From assembly GCA_032717465.1 (NCBI GenBank), contig CM064632.1:30742296-30806295 (forward strand): a stretch of 64,000 nucleotides of DNA, read 5' to 3'. Every line of letters begins with the position of its first letter. The stretch's first letter is position 1. A model generated the notes under the pieces. The model saw only the letters and a list, made by a program, of their open reading frames with translations. It was not told the DNA's origin and did not search any database. The stretch is from Coenobita brevimanus (Eukaryota > Arthropoda > Malacostraca > Decapoda > Coenobitidae). Below, in pieces: positions 31,133 to 42,152 of this stretch. Position numbers and translations under genes: made by a program.

Positions 31133-31830
31133 TTGTTGTTGTTGTTCTCCTCCTCCTCCTCCTCCTCCTCCTCCTCCTCCTCCTCCTCCTCCTCCTCCTA
31201 CTCCTCTTTCCCCATCCTTTTCCTCGCCACCCTCCCTTCCCATTCCTCATTGCTATATCCCTCTCTTCTTCTACCATATTTCGTTTCTCTCTGTTTCTCT
31301 TCTCTTTCCCTCGTCCTGTCCATTGCCTCATCTTTTTCCTTCTCTCCCTATTCCTTTTCTCACTTTTTTTTTTTCCTGACGTCTTTATCCTTCCTTCAAT
31401 TTTCCATCCATGCTTTCCCTCGTCCCCTTCACTCCTTGTACTCTCTCTCTCTCTCTCTCCCCCCCCCCCATTCCTCAGCCTCTCCTGACCTCCATCTTCC
31501 TCATCCTCCTCCACCCACTTTCCCTCACCCTTTCCCTTCAACCCTTGCTTCTCTTTCTCTACCTCCTCCCTCTTACCCTCACCCCCCTCAGCCGCTTCCC
31601 CTGCCTCCTTCTCCTCCCTTCCTCTTCCTCCTTTTCTTCTCTTTCTCTTCCTTTCCTCTTTTTCTTCTTCATCACTTCCTCTTCCTCCTTGTCTTCCCTT
31701 CTTCCTTCTCTTCACTTCCTCCCCGTCTTCCTTTCCTCTTCCTCCTTCCCCACCATTCCTCGTCCTATTTTTCCTTTCCACCTCCTCCTCCTCCTCCTCC
31801 TCCGTCTCCTCTCCTTCCTTGACAAAGGGA
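31133..31830. repeat. Pyrimidine-rich tract with (GTT)n, (CTC)n and (CT)n
   Basis: GTT run at 31133-31147, CTC run at 31148-31204, CT run at 31441-31459, C-run at 31460-31469 and a second CTC run at 31784-31803. Long Ser/Phe/Leu-rich (plus) and Arg/Glu/Gly-rich (minus) frames are compositional. Confidence 0.9.
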
Positions 31831-31905
31831 CCAGTGTAGTGCTTTCCCAGCAAAATTTGATTATCTCACTCGCAGATGCTTGGTGTGGAAAAAAAAGAAG
31901 ACTGG

Positions 31906-31906
<1 letters not shown>

Positions 31907-31961
<55 letters not shown>

Positions 31962-32010
31962 TATTAATGTATGTACTCGTATGTATGTATGAATATATGT
32001 ACGGTATGTA
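31907..32010. repeat. (GATA)n(GA)n followed by TATG-rich sequence
   Basis: GATA at 31907-31922, GA at 31922-31959 and tatg/tgta repeats to about 32010. Confidence 0.85.
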
Positions 32011-32178
32011 TATCTTAAGGAAAAAGCTGCGTTGAACAATAATATTGTCGTATTCCTAGCTTGTAAAATGAACCCCGTCGCTTAGGTTGGTGAATTTTCG
32101 TACGGTACACTATTCACGCTAACACAAGACGATTTCGTTCAACTAAGTGAGTCTAGTGAGGAGTTTAGATGATTCTTA

Positions 32179-32300
32179 CTACCTACAGACGATTTTATTC
32201 AGCTTCAGATCTTAAATGCTGAAGGGGTTGATGAAGGATACTTGCAACCCCTCCGTCTCTAAATATTTCCCCCAAGCTGAGGAAAATCGTCTGAAGGTAG
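32179..32300. mobile_element. MITE-like hairpin repeat, family B, best copy
   Basis: The left end CTACCTACAGACGATTTTAT (32179 on) and the reverse complement of the right end (CTACCTTCAGACGATTTTCC, ending at 32300) are nearly identical over ~27 bp, both continuing into TCAGCTT. The 122 bp element has no coding capacity. Flanking aggatt/attc-like bases did not give an unambiguous target duplication. Confidence 0.72.
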
Positions 32301-32399
32301 AAGGAATTAATCAGTAAGTATTTAACCAGACTAAAGGGGTTACAGGCAGTCTCGAACAATCCTTTCCTTGCTGGCGATAGACCTAAGATTTGTATTAAT

Positions 32400-32700
32400 A
32401 TTAACCCACGACGATTTTCTTTGCTGAAAGAAAGCCCCTTGGTCTGTAAATATTCACAACCACGCTACGTTAAATTCATCCTTTGGTGGAAATATTGATA
32501 ACAGTAATAATAATAATAATAATGATAATAATAATAATAATAATAGTAATGATAATAAGAGTTGAAACCTTTCTTCCCTTCAGTCTGAGAATTTTTACAC
32601 TGGCTCCTATGACTCACTCAGCTTAATTAAATCGTCTGACGCTATCTAAAATTAAATCCTAGAGTTGTCTTGACAGTGAGAGGATTAATGGAGGTCTTAC
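32400..32700. repeat. (TAA)n and partial family B repeats
   Basis: A family B arm is present near 32405 (acgacgattttctttgctg), a TAA/TGA trinucleotide run at 32503-32560 and an inverted family B arm near 32610-32630 (cagcttaattaaatcgtctg). Confidence 0.5.
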
Positions 32701-32742
32701 CACTCCATGTAGTATAGAAAATCACAAGCATACAATGAATGG

Positions 32743-33270
32743 ATGAGAAATAGGGGCGTGGAAGAAGTTGAGAGGAGGAAGAGAGAGTTATATGTAGAAA
32801 GAGAAAGAGAGGTGAAAAGATTAGTAAGAGAGAGTAAGAAGAGAGTGGATGAGGAATTTGGAAGGAATTTGAGTGTAAAGTGGAGGGACTGTAAGAAAAT
32901 GTTCTGGAAAGAGGTGAAGAGAGTAAGACAGGGCGGAAGTGAAGTTATCAGGGAAGTGAAAGATAAAAATGGTAGATTACTAGTGGAGAAGGGAGAAAAA
33001 GTGAGCAGATGGAGAGAACACTTTAAGGAATTGTTGAACATACAGGATGGAAGTAATGCTAGTATAAGTGGCTGGGGAATGGCTGGGAGAAGAAGGGAGG
33101 TGAGAAGACAGGAAGAAATCAGTAGGATAGAAGTTGTGGAAGCAATGAAGAAAGATAAAATGGGGAAAGCCCCAGGAATTGATGGAGTGTGTGATGAAAT
33201 GCTGAAGCATGAGGGAGATAGTAGTAGAATGGATGTGGAAGATGTGCAGATTGGCCTGGGAGGAAGGTAG
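32743..33270 (+). pseudogene. Linker/N-terminal RT segment of RTE-like element
   Basis: Open frame of 175 codons, rich in Arg/Glu/Lys, with DKNGRLLVEKGEKVSRWREH and, near its end, the first RT block KMGKAPGIDGVCDEMLKH. These match the region just before and at RT motif 0/1 of non-LTR elements. The frame is lost at about 33220-33270; RT sequence continues in other frames at 33401-33610. Confidence 0.75.
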
Positions 33271-33400
33271 AGTCTCGGAGGATTAGAAGTCAGGTATAAT
33301 TATTCCCTTGTACTTCTAAAAAGAAGTGTGGTAATCATAGGGGCATTTGTCTTCTTAGTATAATAGGAAAAGTGTATGGTAGGATACTTATTTACAGAGT

Positions 33401-34632
33401 TTGAGAAAGAAGAGAGAAATTAGTTGCAGAACAACAGGAGGCGTTAGGAAGGGAAGAGGTTGTGTAGATCAGATATTCATTCTTAGATCTTTAGTGGAAA
33501 AGTTTCTAGAGAAGGGAAAGAAGTTGTATGTGGCTTTCATGGATTTGGAGAAAGCATATGACAAGGTGGATAGACAAGGATTGTGGAAATTATTAAGAAT
33601 AATGGAGTAGATGGGAAGTTGTTGAATGCTGTGAAGAGTATGTATGATGGTGCTAAGGCTGCAGTGCGTGTGGATGGTGAACTGAGTGAATTTTTCTCTT
33701 TGAAGGTCGGGTTGAAAAAGGGATGTGTCATGTCTCCATGGTTGTTCAATCTGTACTTGGATGGGGTAATAAAAGAGGTACAAGGTAGGGTAGTGGATGT
33801 TGGAGTGGCCCTGGTGAAAGAGGGTAGTGTTTGGAAACTCCCTGTGCTGTTGTTTGCAGATGATACTGTGTTGTTGAATGATGGCAAAGGGGAGCTGCAA
33901 GGCTTGGTGGATGAGTTTGGGAGAGTGTGTAAGAAACGGAATCTAAAGGTGAATGTAGGGAAGAGTAAAGTGATGGTCTTTGAGAGAGGTGAAGTCAGTG
34001 AATGTACAGCGAGGTTGGATGGTGAGGAATTGGAAAATGTGAGTACGTTTAAGTACTTGGGTAGTGTGATGAGTAAGGATGGAGGTTTGGAGGGTGAAGT
34101 GCTTGAAAGGGTACAGCAAGGAAGAAAGGTTGCTGGATCCTTGAAAGAAGTGATAAGAAACAGGGAAGCGAGTATGGAAGTGAAAAAGTTACTACATGAC
34201 AGTATTGTGATACCAACTCTAACGTATGGAAGTGAAGCTTGGACGTTGTTGGAAGGACACAAGTCAAGAGTGAGAGCAGTGGAAATGAGTTATTTAAGAG
34301 GAGCCTGTGGAGTCACATGGAGAGACAGGCTGACAAATGAGGATATAAAGGAGCATTGTGGTGTGGATGTGGATGTGATAGGAAGCGTTAGGAGGAATAC
34401 ACTGATGTGGTTTGGCCATGTGGAGAGGATGGAGGGTGAAAGACTGGTGAAGAGAGTGTATGTGAGTGAGGTGGAAGGGAGGAGAGGGAGAGGGAGGCCG
34501 AAGATGAGATGGAGGGATGGGGTGGAGAGGTATATGAGAGAGGGGTGTGTGAGTTGGGAGCGGGGCAGTGAAATGGCGGGGGACAGGGCGACGTGGAGGC
34601 GATTTGTTTGTAGCCACCCCGAATTTGATTGA
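33401..34632 (+). pseudogene. Reverse transcriptase and C-terminal domain of RTE-like element
   Basis: Motifs in order are GRGCVDQIFIL near 33450, FMDLEKAYDKVDR near 33537 (catalytic Asp), then after a frameshift at about 33600 GLKKGCVMSPWLFNLYLD near 33712, the catalytic FADD at 33852-33863, FKYLGSVMSKDG near 34050, TLTYGSEAWTL near 34218, CGVTWRDRL near 34309 and MWFGHVERM near 34405. 33583-34632 is a single 349-codon open frame, so only the upstream part is damaged. The neighbouring 3' tail is intact. Confidence 0.82.
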
Positions 34633-34924
34633 GGCGTCTGGCAATAAATAGATAGAGACAGATAAATTAAAGTCATTTAGTGGTAGCAAGAATAATAATA
34701 CAAACACAGGTAAACTATAAATGAATTAATACATAAATAAATAAATAGGTAAATCAGTAGGTAAATAAGTAGATAGATAAGTACGTGAGTAAATAGACAG
34801 ATAAATAAGTAAATAAATGAAATGAAATAAAAATAATTCCTTTAAAAATTACTTACTGAAACCATGGTCCTACTCACAGCCTGCAGATTTCACTCTTTCA
34901 GCATGAGGATTTATTTTTTATTTC

Positions 34925-35035
34925 TCTCGCTGCTTCCAGACGATTTTCTTTAGCTTAGGAAGTGTCTCCCGTACTGAAGGGGTTGATGACGGCTTTACCA
35001 AAACTCCACCTGTTAGAAAACTCTCGCTTAAAACG
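34925..35035. mobile_element. Partial family B repeat
   Basis: The left arm ttccagacgattttctttag (34936 on) is followed by actgaaggggttgatgacgg, which parallels the copies at 28.6 and 32.2 kb. The right arm is only weakly recognisable (ctctcgcttaaaac). Confidence 0.5.
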
Positions 35036-35111
35036 AAGAAAGAAGACAAAAAAGAAAAAAAGAAGAAGAAGAAGAATGACAATTAACAAAACTGACTCTC
35101 GACTATACTCA

Positions 35112-35308
35112 TTTTACACTAACTTGGGCCAGATTTCCCCCCCCCCCCACTTTGCAGCTTATTTCATGTAGCTCAGAGGCAGAAAGACATACTCAGAATC
35201 TTTTCCATTACACCTCGTGAATAGCATCGTATTTTACTGTTAATCTGTTGTTATACCTAAGCATTCAGGATGGAGGGATGGAAAATTTAGGCCAGGATAG
35301 AATAAAAG
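35112..35308 (+). mobile_element. MITE-like repeat, family C
   Basis: The left end ttttacactaacttgggcc and the complement of the right end (ttttattctatcctggcc) are imperfect terminal inverted repeats. The interior shares cagcttatttcatgtagctc and ggatggagggatgg with the other copies. Confidence 0.68.
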
Positions 35309-35509
35309 TAATATCGATAAATATATGCTAGAGTAACTGAAGATTTTTTTTTTTTTTTGGTGGGGGGGTCACTGGAACTTAACTCAGATTTATCTCCAAG
35401 ACAAACTAATTTTCGTTCTAGATCTTTCAGACATTTTTACGCATGAAAATCCACAAGAGAAATTTGCTTCGTGGGTCATTTTTACTGTCATTTGGTTTAG
35501 AATGTAACC

Positions 35510-38500
35510 TATATGTAGCACCAGTCGAGCAGGACAGTACTCCCGAGGTGGATGGATGGAAAGCTGATGACAGGGAGAGCTGGAGCTCCCGTTTCATCAG
35601 CCCTCAAGACTAATTCCTGACCATACCCCTTTGCTGAACTTTTTCAGTGTCTCAGTAACACAAAGAGTAGGCCAGCATGCTCTCCAGTACAAATTTCTCT
35701 AACTAAAATTTTTCAGTGTCTCAGTAACACAAAGAGTAGGCCAGCATGCTCTCCAATACAAATTTCTCTAACTATCTCCACCAAACTACGTGCACAGTAC
35801 ACACTACACTTCCTTTTCAAAAAAAAAATAAAAATAAAAAATAAATAAATCATGGCTACTCAACACTCTGCCTCGGAGTCCCCAGGGGGGGGGGGACCAT
35901 AACTGCCCCCACCTTCCCCCCCTCTCCCGGTGACGACTTGAGCTGCTTGGAACCACTGTCTGACTCACTTCTTCATTTCTGCAACATTCGCGGCCTTTCC
36001 TCTAAGTTTCACTCTGTTGAACACAACCTCTCCTTCTCTAAACCTCACCATCTCTTTCTGACTGAGACTCAGCTGTCGTGTTCCAGAACTCGATTCTTCT
36101 GAATTCTCTACACTCTGGCTTCGGCTTTCTTGTCATTCACTGACTAAATATATCTGTGCTGTTTACTTGTCCCCTAATTCTACTGACTATCAAAAATTCT
36201 TCGACTATCTTATTTCTACGATGGAACACATTCTACCGTATCCATTTCTCCTTACACTGAAATCTCCATTTTAAGAGATTTCAAAGTTCACCACCACCTT
36301 TGGCTCACCTCTCCTTTCACTGATCCACCTGGTGAACAAGCCTACATCTTTTCTTTCCTTAGTGACGTAGACCAGCTTATACAGCACCCTACCCGTGTCT
36401 CAGACCGCCTTGGAGAGAGCTCCAATATACTTGACCTCTTCCTTACAACTAATCCTTCTGCTTACACTGTTAATCTTTTCTCTCCATTGGGCTTCTCCGA
36501 TCACAACCATATCACCTTAACCTGTCCTATCACTCCGGTACAGCCTGTGGACCCTCCAAAGAAACGTCGTCTGTGGCACTTTGGAGCTGCGGATTGGGAG
36601 GCCCTCAGGCAGTACTTCTTTGATTTTCCCTGGAATGATTATTACTTCCATGGCCGGGAGCCATGTGAGTGTGCCTTACGCATTACTGAGGTTATTCTTT
36701 CGGGCATGGTAGCATACATTCCTTTCTCGTATCCTTTGTCTAACACAAGAAAGCCTTGGTTTAATCACGCTTGTTCTAATGCTGTCCGCAACAAGGAGAG
36801 GGCCTACAAAAGGTACCGGAGCCAACCCACCCCTGAATCACATCATCTTTACGTTTCCCGGAATCGTGCTAAGTCTGTTCTTCGCTCTGCTAAAAATAAT
36901 TTCATCTGCACTAAATGCTCTCAATTCTCCAACTCGAATTCTTCCTGCTCCTTCTGGCACCTTGTCAAAAACCTTTCTAACAACTTTACCTCATCATCCT
37001 TCCCTCCTCTTTTCTACTCTGATGGTTCTGTAGCTATTTCTTTTACTGATAAAGCAGACCTCTTCGCTCAGCCTTTCTCCTCCAATTTCACCTTAGACGA
37101 TTCCGATGCTGTTCCTCCATCACTTCCCCCCTCTGACTTACTCATGGCTGACATTAAAATTTCTTCAGCTGATGTATTTTCTGCCATCACAGGCCTCAAT
37201 ACTAACAAGGCATATGGGCCTGATGGAATCCCTCATGTTGTTCTCAAGAACTGTGCTTCTGTGCTTACATCCTGCCTAGGTAAACTCTTTTGCTTTTGTC
37301 TGTCAACTTGTACCTTTCCTTCTTGCTGAAAGTTTGCTCTCATTCAGCCAGTCCCAAGGAAGGGTGACCATTCCCAACCCTCTAAACTATCGTCCAATTA
37401 CTTTAACATCCTGTAATTCAAAAGTTTTCGAGTCAGTTCTTAATAGAAAAATTTTAAGGCATCTTTCCTATCACAACCTTCTTTCTGATCATCAGTACTG
37501 GTTCCGTCAGGGACGCTCCACTGGCGATCTTCTCACCTACCCTTCAGACTCCTGGTCATCCTCCTTTCGGGACTTTGGCGAAAGCTTTGCCATTGCACTT
37601 GACATCTCAAAGGCATTCGATCGAGTCTGACATAAATCTTTTATTTCCAGACTGCCCTCTTACAGTTTCTATCCTTCTATCTGTGCCTTCATCGCTAGCT
37701 TCCTTTCTGGTCGTTCTATAGCCGCTGTTGTAGACAGCCATTGTTCTTCTAGATCTGTCAACAGTGGTGTTCCTCAGGGCTGTGTACTATCACCGAGTCT
37801 CTTCCTTTTATTCATCAGTGACCTTCTAAGCTGTACATCTAACCCTATCCACTCATACGCTGATGACTCCACCCTTCACCTTTCCATTCGGTTCCCGCAA
37901 CGCCCATCTCAGCAGTTACTTCAACAAACAACGGATGAGGCTATGGCACACCTAATGTCTGACTTGGCTCGTATCTCTGACTGGGGTAAAAATAATCTGG
38001 TTGTTTTTAATGCATCAAACACTCAGTTTTTACACCTATCAACCCGACGAAATACTCCACAGGTATACCCACTAATGTTTAATAATATTCAGCTTAATCC
38101 TGCATCATCCTTGAACATGCTTGGGGTTTCATTTACTCGGGACTCAACTTGGAAAGATCATATTACATCTCTTGTAAAATCTGCATCCAAGAGATTAGGT
38201 GTGCTAAGCCGACTCCGTTTCTTCTTTACCCCTGCACAATTGTTGACTCTATACATGGGTTTTATCCTCCCCTGTGTGGAGTACAATTCTCTTGTGTGGG
38301 GAGGCTCCCCACATACAGCTCTTCTCAATTTGGTGGAGTCAAAGGCTTTTCGTCTCATGAACTCTCCTCCTCTTACTGACACCCTTCAACCTCTGTCTCT
38401 TTGCCACACTGTTCCATCTTTATCTCTTTTCAATTGCTACTTCAATGGTCACTGCTCCTCTGAACTGTCTGCATGCATTCCTCCCCCTCTACGATGGGCG

Positions 38501-38795
38501 CGTGGCACCCGTCCAGCAGCAAACTCTCATCCCTTTTCTGTCAGCTCACTATTGCAGGAGTGAACCGTGACTCCCAGTCCATCATTTATGCAACAGGTCA
38601 GCTCCGGTACTGTCTCCCTCTGTCTGTATTTCCTGCTTCCTATGATCTCCAGTTTTTCAAACGCAGTGTGTCCAGGCATTTCGAAATGATCGGATCATGA
38701 ATGTGGCTCTCTTTTGTATTTTGTTTTTTTCTTGCAGGGAACTGTTATTGCAGGCTCATAGCCTTTGGTTCCTTCTTCCTCGCATAAAAAAAAAT
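35510..38795 (+). mobile_element. Jockey-like non-LTR retrotransposon, near-complete but broken
   Basis: A putative 5' UTR from about 35510 contains a ~64 bp direct duplication (tttttcagtgtctcagtaac, at 35640 and 35707) and an A-rich leader. A coding region with endonuclease and RT follows from an ATG at 35852, and the 3' tail ends in a short A-tract (38786-38795). The 3' end matches 1-498 and an internal part matches 62357-63359. No gag-like ORF1 precedes the endonuclease, so the copy is either 5'-shortened or belongs to a single-ORF lineage. Confidence 0.85.
35852..38700 (+). pseudogene. Endonuclease-reverse transcriptase of Jockey-like element
   Basis: Endonuclease traces: CNIRGL near 35982, LTETQLS near 36058, GFSDHNH near 36490 (SDH motif). 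Linker: KPWFNHACSNAVRNKERAYK near 36753. Start of RT: PSNYRPITLTS in a shifted frame near 37378-37410. RT: ALDISKAFDRV ending 37629, followed by a TGA where Trp is usual; GVPQGCVLSP near 37770; the catalytic YADD at 37856-37867. C-terminal tail: LYMGFILPCVEYNSLVWGG near 38250. Breaks include a G-run after the ATG, several stops in the endonuclease, frameshifts at about 37326-37380 and 38550, and the stop at 37628-37630. Longest open piece: 36487-37329. Confidence 0.83.
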
Positions 38796-39764
38796 TCAAG
38801 TTGATTAAAATTGTTTGAGGATACCGAGAATGAGGTATGGAATACGTCATTGGAGTGAAGAGGGTAAGCTGTATAAAAAATTGTCTGGGCTTAGGTAGAA
38901 TAGAAGTGTATATCTAGAAATAGACACAAAAAGTAGATACTGAAATCGCTATCGTATTCACAGTCAGCAACCTTCATCCTTTCTGCACATGTATGTAATA
39001 TGATTATTATAATGATGAAAATGATGATGATTAATACTATTATTTGTACTCCTTCTCCTTCTTCTGTTCCTCTTTCTCTCTTCCTTTTCACTTCCTCCCT
39101 TTTCACTTCCCTTTTTCATCTCCGTTCCCTATTCCCTTTCCACCTGCTGCCTTTTCACCCTCCATTTATTTCCCTCCTATTGCACAGGGTATTGACCACA
39201 AATTCTCGCTTTAACTCGTCAAAGACTCGATTTTGGAAAACCTGAATGAATCTGTTAGGGTCTGCGAGGTCTATAATAGGTAATAAGGTCTATAATAAGA
39301 GTCTGTGGGGTCTGTAATAAGGTCGGTGAATAGGGGCAGTGAACGGAAGCTTGGCCCAGTAAGGAGGGACTAAATCACACTGTCTGCGTTTCAGTGGTAC
39401 CAAATATCGTGGTAAATTTGTAAGCTATATTTCTGGTGAATGAAATCTTGTGGAATTTGATAGAACGAGGAAAGTAAATAATGGTGGCGGTGGTGCTGGT
39501 GGAGGAGGAGGAGGACACTAATATCAGTCTACGTCATTACAATAAATAACGGAAAAGTGAGCAATAACTTTTGAAACCAAATGATGCGCTCTTGGAAACC
39601 CAGGATATTTTTCAGGATAATGTGTAAGAGTTTCATAATTAGTCGTTTTGAATGTGGAGCGATATACCTGACCGCACCTGTACCTGGGAGTATTAATTAT
39701 CCGTATTTTCAGGTAGATTTTTTTACTCTTGCCATATTTCAAGGAGTACGATTGCAGGCCTGTC

Positions 39765-39768
<4 letters not shown>
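38796..39768. other. Non-coding stretch, nothing recognised
   Basis: Mixed sequence with a pyrimidine-rich part (39050-39180) and a small repeat of gtctataataag near 39270-39325. No gene is supported. Confidence 0.4.
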
Positions 39769-39806
<38 letters not shown>

Positions 39807-40085
39807 GGGTCCCTAGTCCCTTCACCCCGCCCTTTTTAGTCGCCTTTTACGACACGCAGGGAATACGGAGGCAGTATTCTTCCTAACACAACCTGGCCGC
39901 AGAGTAGTAGTACCACCCCATAATGCGGCCAGGCTGTGTCCCCCCCACCAAAGGGGGGGGGGGGCTAAGATGCGAATGAATGTCTTTGAATGGATGAGTA
40001 AATGGGGAGTGTGTCGTCCTGTCTCGGCTACCTCCCTTTCCTTGGGGGAAGCAGCCTAGGTATATAGATGTATAGATAAATGATT
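39769..40085 (+). mobile_element. Poly(A) tract and rearranged RTE-type UTR pieces
   Basis: A 35-base A-run (39769-39803) is followed by tagtcgccttttacgacacg (39833 on), the complement of a string in the 5' leader of the minus-strand RTE-like element (near 54705-54730). A 15 bp inverted repeat follows (acacaacctggccgc at 39886-39900 versus gcggccaggctgtgt at 39925-39939). Last comes a 3'-tail-like block (gctaagatgcgaatgaatgt to gcagcctaggtatatag, 39964-40065) shared with 51428-51535 (inverted) and with the window end. The juxtaposition of antisense leader and sense tail suggests rearrangement. Confidence 0.6.
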
Positions 40086-40161
40086 GCAGCGCATGGAGGA
40101 ACATTGCAGGATTTCCAGTCGAACAGGATAAACGGATGTCCAGCTTATACCAGATTTACAT

Positions 40162-40308
40162 TCTCTCTCTCTCTCTCTCTCTCTCAAAAAAAAAAAAAAA
40201 AAAAAAAAAGATACCAAGAATGAAAAGACGTCCTCGGCCGAAAATGTTAAGTGTAGGACTATTAGGTGTATAAGATGTAGAAATTTTTTTTTTTGTCATT
40301 TTTACAAC

Positions 40309-40369
<61 letters not shown>

Positions 40370-40450
40370 ATTGATGGTGTATGTGTGGAGGAGCATCTGT
40401 GTGCGGCTCAACCATCATTAACCCTGCCCGTCACAAACACTATTATTGAT

Positions 40451-40493
<43 letters not shown>
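40162..40493. repeat. (CT)n-poly(A), (GT)n and (GA)n microsatellites
   Basis: CT at 40162-40185, A at 40186-40209, GT at 40312-40368 and GA at 40458-40493. Confidence 0.95.
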
Positions 40494-40497
<4 letters not shown>

Positions 40498-41136
40498 CAG
40501 TAAGAAGCACCTATGATTTCGAACGTCATATCTCTCTCAAGCTTCCCAGTCGTCGGCTTAAATTTAATGATCATTATTAGAAAAATCTATAAAAATAAGT
40601 TAGTGACATATATACTCTGAGCCAGAAGTGGACACAATGAGATATTTTTGAAGGTGATATTGAAGTTTTTAGAGGTGTTTCTGCTGCCTTAGAGGACACG
40701 AGTTCGGTCCCAGGCTGGGGTAGGGAACTTGTTTTATTATTCCGAATTTCGCTACTAAAACAGACTTTACTGAGTTTTCACAAGACCTTCCAACATGTCA
40801 TAAGCACACCCCACTAATACCTTCCCATCAGACCCGAGTGCAACAGACCTGTCATGTATTCAGTATGGACGGTGGGTATTGGTGCAGAAGTTGTGACATG
40901 TAAAGGGCTGTGACATATCAGAACTCAGGGCCTCGGAGGAACAAGCCGTCAGACCTTCCAAAGTCGTACGTATTAAGAAAATCATCGAAAAAGAGAATAA
41001 AAACTGCCAGAAGTGGATAGGCCTACATTAATTTCTTGGAGTGTTAATTTACATCCATATCGAGATATATAAGTAATTCACGCCATTATCTTACCTTGAC
41101 AGATTAACCTTTGATATAAAAAGTTCAGTTACACCC
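40494..41136. other. Non-coding stretch, nothing recognised
   Basis: No protein similarity and no repeat seen elsewhere in the window. Confidence 0.4.
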
Positions 41137-41332
41137 TTTTTACCTGAACTTGGCCCAAATTTTCGTCCTTTTGCTGCCTATTTCATGAAGCTCAGAATAA
41201 GACAATACTGCTGCTCTACGTTGTCTCCATAGCACTTCATGACTAGCAGCATCATATTCAGCTATTCATTTTTTGTTACACTCTGTATTGAAGATGGAGA
41301 GATGGTAATTTTAGGCCAAGTTAGAGTAAAAA
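41137..41332 (+). mobile_element. MITE-like repeat, family C
   Basis: The left end ttttacctgaacttggccc pairs with the complement of the right end (ttttactctaacttggcc). Interior blocks match the copies at 29.65 and 35.1 kb. Confidence 0.68.
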
Positions 41333-41337
41333 GAGCA

Positions 41338-41359
41338 TAGTAGTAGTAGTAGTAGTAGT

Positions 41360-41406
<47 letters not shown>

Positions 41407-41417
41407 TGTAGTAGTTG

Positions 41418-41466
<49 letters not shown>
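41338..41466. repeat. (TAG)n(CAG)n(TAG)n(TG)n compound microsatellite
   Basis: TAG from 41338, CAG at 41360-41390, TAG to about 41420, then TG at 41421-41466. Confidence 0.95.
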
Positions 41467-41470
<4 letters not shown>

Positions 41471-41504
41471 ATCTTGGCAGAAGGAAACGCACGTACTCAC
41501 ATTT

Positions 41505-41633
41505 AGTGCCACCTCCAGACGATTTTATTAAGCACATGATAATTTGGAAGCCTTAGGGGGTTAGGTTCAGCATTCATTAACCCTGCTACTATTATATGCT
41601 TTCCATGCCGAATAAAAATCGTTTGGTGAGAAG
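41505..41633. mobile_element. MITE-like hairpin repeat, family B
   Basis: The left arm cacctccagacgattttatt and the complement of the right arm (caccaaacgatttttattcg) pair imperfectly. The centre is AT-rich, with ttaaccc repeats. Confidence 0.6.
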
Positions 41634-42105
41634 AAGAATGAAATATAATGCCTCAGTTCCCACCAGCATTTTTCTTTTCATAACAGCCATGACCGCGATT
41701 CGATGTGTGTGTAATTTGCAGCACTGAGTGTGTGTAAAAGGCTAACAATGTAAACTTTTATACACGGCAGTATGCATGTAATTATCAACAACGAATGTGT
41801 GTAAAAGCAAACAATGTAAACCTCTATACACGAAACCATACATACACACATTCATCTTCTTGATACCACCAGACGGTTTTACTCAGCTCAGGGGGAACTT
41901 TTTAGCTGTAAAGATTTGATAAAGCAGTCATTTACCCCCGTCATGGTTGGAATAACTCGTATATATATACCAGCTAACACCAGACAATTTTCTTCAGCTA
42001 GGAGTGAGTCGTAGGAGCCTGGAAGTTGATGCTGTCACTATACTGTAAACCTCATGTTCAGAATAATTCAAGTATTCTACCAAGCAAAGGCGATTTTGTT
42101 TATCT

Positions 42106-42111
<6 letters not shown>
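41634..42111. other. Partial family B arms and short duplication
   Basis: Further family B-like arms occur near 41872 (accagacggttttactcagc), 41979 (accagacaattttcttcagc) and 42088 (aaggcgattttgtttatc). A duplicated block (gtgtgtaaaagrctaacaatgtaaac) lies near 41732 and 41800. No gene is seen. Confidence 0.5.

Positions 42112-42150
<39 letters not shown>
42112..42150. repeat. (GA)n microsatellite
   Basis: Pure GA run of ~39 bp. Confidence 0.95.

Positions 42151-42152
<2 letters not shown>

Larger units (their letters stand above)
32700..34835 (+). mobile_element. RTE-like non-LTR retrotransposon, 5'-truncated
   Basis: RT coding remnants start in the linker upstream of RT (no endonuclease present) and run to a C-terminal tail at 34632. 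A 3' tail follows of tandem short AT-rich repeats (aataaatagatagaga, aaataaataggtaaat, gtagatagataagt) to about 34830. Simple-repeat 3' tails are usual in RTE-clade elements; the clade assignment is tentative. A related C-terminal tail occurs at 63363-63734. Confidence 0.72.

Noticed and set aside
31026..31853. 275-codon Lys/Glu/Gly-rich minus-strand frame
   Set aside because: It follows exactly the pyrimidine-rich tract on the plus strand; composition removes stop codons. No recognisable domain.
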